A DNA stretch of 64,000 nucleotides from Intoshia linei. Lineage: Eukaryota > Orthonectida > Rhopaluridae. This document shows, in pieces, positions 61,201-64,000 of the stretch; within the stretch, counting starts at the first letter, position 1, and every line of letters starts with the position of its first letter. The DNA lies in assembly GCA_001642005.1 (NCBI GenBank), contig LWCA01000005.1, forward strand, positions 1 through 64,000, read 5' to 3'. Below the pieces are notes generated by a model, which had not been told where the DNA came from, searched no databases, and saw only the letters and a program-made list of their open reading frames with translations. The position numbers and the translations under genes were made by a program.

Positions 61201-63160
61201 TCTGAAGATGATATAATTTTCTACTGTTCGCATTTTGCATCATTAAAGAATGATATGGTCATAAGATTCAAAAACATTATTGAATTAGAAATACCAGAGT
61301 ATGCAATAAATCCATTCAATGTTGATGTTAATTCATTTCCATTGAATATTATTATTAGTAGAAGAATTGATTGACTTACAAAATAACATTGAGGGACAAT
61401 TCATTTTTAAACAAAAGGGTTACTCTACCTTATTTTTTTAAAAAAAGAATGCATATCCAAATCTTCGGAACGAAGTGAAATTGTTACTATTGGCCTTTCC
61501 ATCTACTTACCTTGTTAAGAAAGGTTTTAGCGTAGTAACTGATCTTCAATCAAAAAAGTGGAACAAACTACATTTATCAAAACGGGGTGACTTAAGATTA
61601 TGCTGAACAAATATGCTTATAATTTATCTTAAGGTCTCCTAAAATTAGATTAACATTTTCAAAAAGTTAGAAAAAGTGTCTACATTTATTTATCCCACAA
61701 ACATTGTTTAAACCTCAAAATAAAATGATCATAATAATTATAAAAAAAATATTTTCGTTATTATAAAATAAAGTAAATTGCAAATGATGCAGCTGAACTC
61801 GTTGTATTAAAATATACAAACATTTTTAATTTTTCTCCACAAACAGCAGGAATTTCACTTTTTGTAAAAAAAATTAAGAAAAACATGAAAATAAACTTAA
61901 ATTTAGTTATTTTTTGTTAATTACTTAATTGATCCACGCTGAGTCATTAATGAGTATTTCTCAAAATTAGTCATTGGATTGTCATTTTTTTCAAATTACA
62001 TCTAATCTACTGGGTATGTTTTTGAATTTCTTAAAAAAAATATTTGATGTGACACCCTAATGTGCAGTGCATTAGGGTGTCACACCCATCAAAGAATCAA
62101 GGATGGTTAGCGTGCAAATGATGTATTTTAGGGAAAAACCAATTAATGTACAATTTTATTTGACAAAGATATCTACTCGCTATGCGTTTAACATTTTAAA
62201 TAAACCATTACAAATCTTATAGTATATAATTAAAATATAACTTTATTTTTTTATTTTATTTCTTCAAAAAAGGTTAAGAACCACTGGCCTAAACGATCGC
62301 TACATTATTATTTCAAAAATCCCACTTTTATCCCATCATTAATAAAAAATACAATTTCAAACCCTCAGGGAAAATCCACTTGATCAAATTCTAAAATAAA
62401 AAATCCAATTTTACCACCCTTAGGGGAAAACTACTTTTCCAATTTTTTTTTATAAAAACACGATTTTACCAAAAATTAATGATACTTTTTAATCCAAAAT
62501 CGAATTTTACCAACTTTTAATGGAAAAATCCATTTTTTCTAATATTTTTGAAAAACACGATAATACATAATCTTTTGAGAAAAAAGTTTTAATTTTTTAA
62601 TAAATGTTATATATGACCTTTGGGGTCCGTACACAATTTGAATCAGGAACCACTGTCTTACTGAATATGTTCACTAACATGTTGTGATTGACTGTATCCA
62701 TATCAAAATATCTATAGTATAAATATAGATTAACCAAGGAATTTCCATTGATAGTGGACGGTCATTTTTATTCTTCTTTGGTTTATGGGGAATTGGGAAA
62801 CGTTCAAAGTGCTTTCAAACATATTCAAATATTTGTTCAATATAAACCAATGCACTCGTCCGGGTTACATTTAATGGCATTATTATTAACAGCATTGCAT
62901 CAATATAAAAAAGCCTTTAATACAATTTCATTTGCGTGCACCCAACATCCGTCATCTTTAAGGTTTATAATTTAAATTAAAAGCTAATTAATATTTAGTT
63001 TGTCTGAAGCAAAATGCAACTTGTTTAAATTTGTTTCTACTGAACGGGTTAAAGTATTACACGAATATTTGGATTTTTTAAAGTATTTATTTTTCTTTAT
63101 TCTAGTCTAATTCTAAAGTTAAGATTAACTAATAATCCAAATGGCAAAATACAAATGTAG
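58265..63160 (+). CDS. TTC7: TPR protein TTC7 (PI4KA scaffold)
   Basis: Exons 58265-58537, 58577-59760, 62729-62962, 63000-63082 and 63106-63160, all in phase; about 609 residues against about 850 in vertebrates. TTC7 with EFR3 and FAM126 anchors phosphatidylinositol 4-kinase alpha at the plasma membrane. Support: KIYIPHNRVEELYNVVLVLH (human PQNRVEEALLLLLI region), ISDGRFKEALQMYHSNPP, RLQQYEDAFDILKEMK, then YGELGNVQSAFKHIQIF and SSGLHLMALLLTALHQYKKA, matching the human ANSLHLLALLLSAQKHY stretch. Introns: 39 bp, 2968 bp (hAT copy 2 and MITE parts), 37 bp and 23 bp. The stop at 63160 would drop the last TPRs. If the 23-bp intron is wrong, the gene may continue beyond 64000. Confidence 0.8.
59868..62662. 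mobile_element. Transposon-filled TTC7 intron 3' of exon 2
   Basis: A MITE-type end CAGTGGTTTTCGATTGGGGTCC starts at about 59867. The right parts at 62278-62295 (GGTTAAGAACCACTG) and 62650-62662 (AGGAACCACTG) look like ends of hAT elements. hAT copy 2 lies between. I could not pair the outer ends with a target duplication. A G-run of about 13 at 60039-60051 is unusual in this AT-rich DNA. Confidence 0.5.
59963..61374 (+). pseudogene. hAT transposase (ZBED5/SCAND3-like), deleted copy 2
   Basis: The 5' part (59963-60260) matches hAT copy 1 at 20590-20843. The transposase reads from about 60480 in pieces (FNKQKDIRSKELIVSYEILK, PSLQIVMKRMMPNFADLSKS) through CATDGLLP to RHRGFIAHLKK near 61095, then jumps by an internal deletion to WTAFQRHDVTNFVNLNTF and FCSHFASLKNDM-like sequence, ending near 61374. 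Frameshifts and stops are present. It is a relic in the TTC7 intron. Compared with copy 1 it lacks the TEVRWLSKG region. Confidence 0.82.
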
Positions 63161-64000
63161 CATCCCATGATTTTAAGTACATGGACATGAGCTCCTCTAG
63201 TCGAGGTCATATGACGGCCTACCATTCTAAATTAATATGTAATATTAGAATGATTTAATATTAGTAACTGAGCTGCAATAAGATTGTGATTGAATCACTG
63301 TTTTGTGTGTGACTATTAATTGCTTTGTAAGAAACAGTTGTATTAAATAAGTCACTGACAAAATATTTTAAATATACAAATCCACATTGTACAATGTTCA
63401 GAAATTTTTAGAATAAAATAGGGTCCAGCGAAAAAAGGTTGAGAAGCACTACTTTCAGGTGTCGCGGACTGTTAAAGAATAGTTCTGAAAAAAATGAATA
63501 CTAAAATGTTTTTTTGACCGTGAAGGCGTCACTTTGTCAGATTGAAATTTTTGGTATGTGCTAACTAGATAGAATTGTATCAGCTGTAATTTTTTTAAAA
63601 TATAGGACTATTATAAATTTAAAAAAAGGGTAATTTGTGGTTTTGGCCGTGAAAATATAAGATTTTGAAATTGAAATTTATCTTAATGTTGATTTTAAAA
63701 TTTTTATCAGATTATGTATTTTTCATTATTCTATAGTCAATTTCTGAAATTGAAATTTGCGATAAAACATTACCTTCGAAAAACTGTAATAGAAATATGG
63801 AATTTTTAAAACTCAATCCTTTTACTTTCTTAAATTAACTGGAACAAATGAATAAATACATTTTTAACTAACATGTAAATTACTTTATCAACAGGTAAGT
63901 AAGGATTAGAGCAGGGATTCTCAACCTAGGCCATATCTCCCATTTTTTATTATTTGGGGCGATTTATTTTTAAATTGATATTATAATTTCCTTATTAAAT
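63161..64000 (+). other. Window end: family A repeat and a hAT end
   Basis: About 63500-63800 is a plus-strand copy of dispersed repeat family A (GGTTTTGGCCGTGAAAATAT). At 63912 CAGGGATTCTCAACCTAGG looks like the left end of a hAT element that runs off the window. No further coding exon is clear. Confidence 0.5.

Noticed and set aside
1-64000. Bacterial-type systems, CRISPR arrays, tRNA or rRNA genes
   Set aside because: The window is spliced eukaryotic DNA; I saw no regularly spaced direct repeats and no cloverleaf or rRNA core that I could support by eye.

Overview
This window is AT-rich animal nuclear DNA. It carries about a dozen single-copy animal genes, spliced through very short GT-AG introns, in a matrix of small DNA transposons. 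I read every exon by hand and accepted a junction only if it had GT and AG ends, kept the reading phase and matched what I recall of the family. Most small introns are 34-42 bp, several at exactly 36 bp; the shortest phase-consistent ones are 23, 25 and 27 bp. Such introns with an animal gene set (MED24, UVSSA, DTD1, AGBL4, TTC7) suggest a small, probably simplified or parasitic invertebrate, for example an orthonectid or dicyemid, a flatworm or a myxozoan. The sequence alone does not decide which.

Layout: 1-4.07 kb, mostly non-coding with candidate exons and two TIR elements; 4.07-7.56 (-) MED24; 10.14-11.79 (+) an unrecognised type I membrane protein with a C2-like ectodomain and a cytoplasmic NPxY motif; 13.69-15.00 (+) a short UVSSA-like protein; 17.75-20.33 (-) a small RanBP2-like nucleoporin; 20.5-24.3 a hAT/pogo transposon cluster with two single-N joins and an exact 637-bp duplication; 25.67-27.64 (+) EIPR1; 28.46-31.75 (-) DHTKD1; 32.27-36.71 (+) WDR12; 37.04-38.89 (+) an unrecognised eight-exon gene; 40.67-45.00 (+) DTD1; 45.05-45.61 (+) an unassigned ORF pair; 46.03-47.92 (+) PP2A B56; 51.98-58.00 (-) AGBL4/CCP6; 58.27-63.16 (+) TTC7, perhaps continuing past the window.

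The genes are unrelated housekeeping functions: transcription (MED24, UVSSA), nuclear transport (RanBP2-like), ribosome assembly (WDR12), translation quality control (DTD1), lysine catabolism (DHTKD1), endosomal and vesicle traffic (EIPR1), phosphatase targeting (B56), tubulin deglutamylation (AGBL4) and PI4K scaffolding (TTC7). No operon-like pathway links them. AGBL4/TTC7 (261 bp apart) and DHTKD1/WDR12 (515 bp) are divergent pairs that probably share promoters.

The strongest structural signals are: near-minimal introns beside introns swollen by transposon insertions; many MITEs (hAT, Tc1/mariner-pogo and piggyBac types) with readable target-site duplications, some nested; four consecutive perfect palindromes inside a hAT transposase; an AGBL4 reading frame that appears to end inside the terminal repeat of a transposon; and a probable assembly artefact around 21.5-24.3 kb. 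I did not find a clearly new multi-gene system. The best novelty candidates are the C2/NPxY membrane protein, the palindrome array and the AGBL4 tail.
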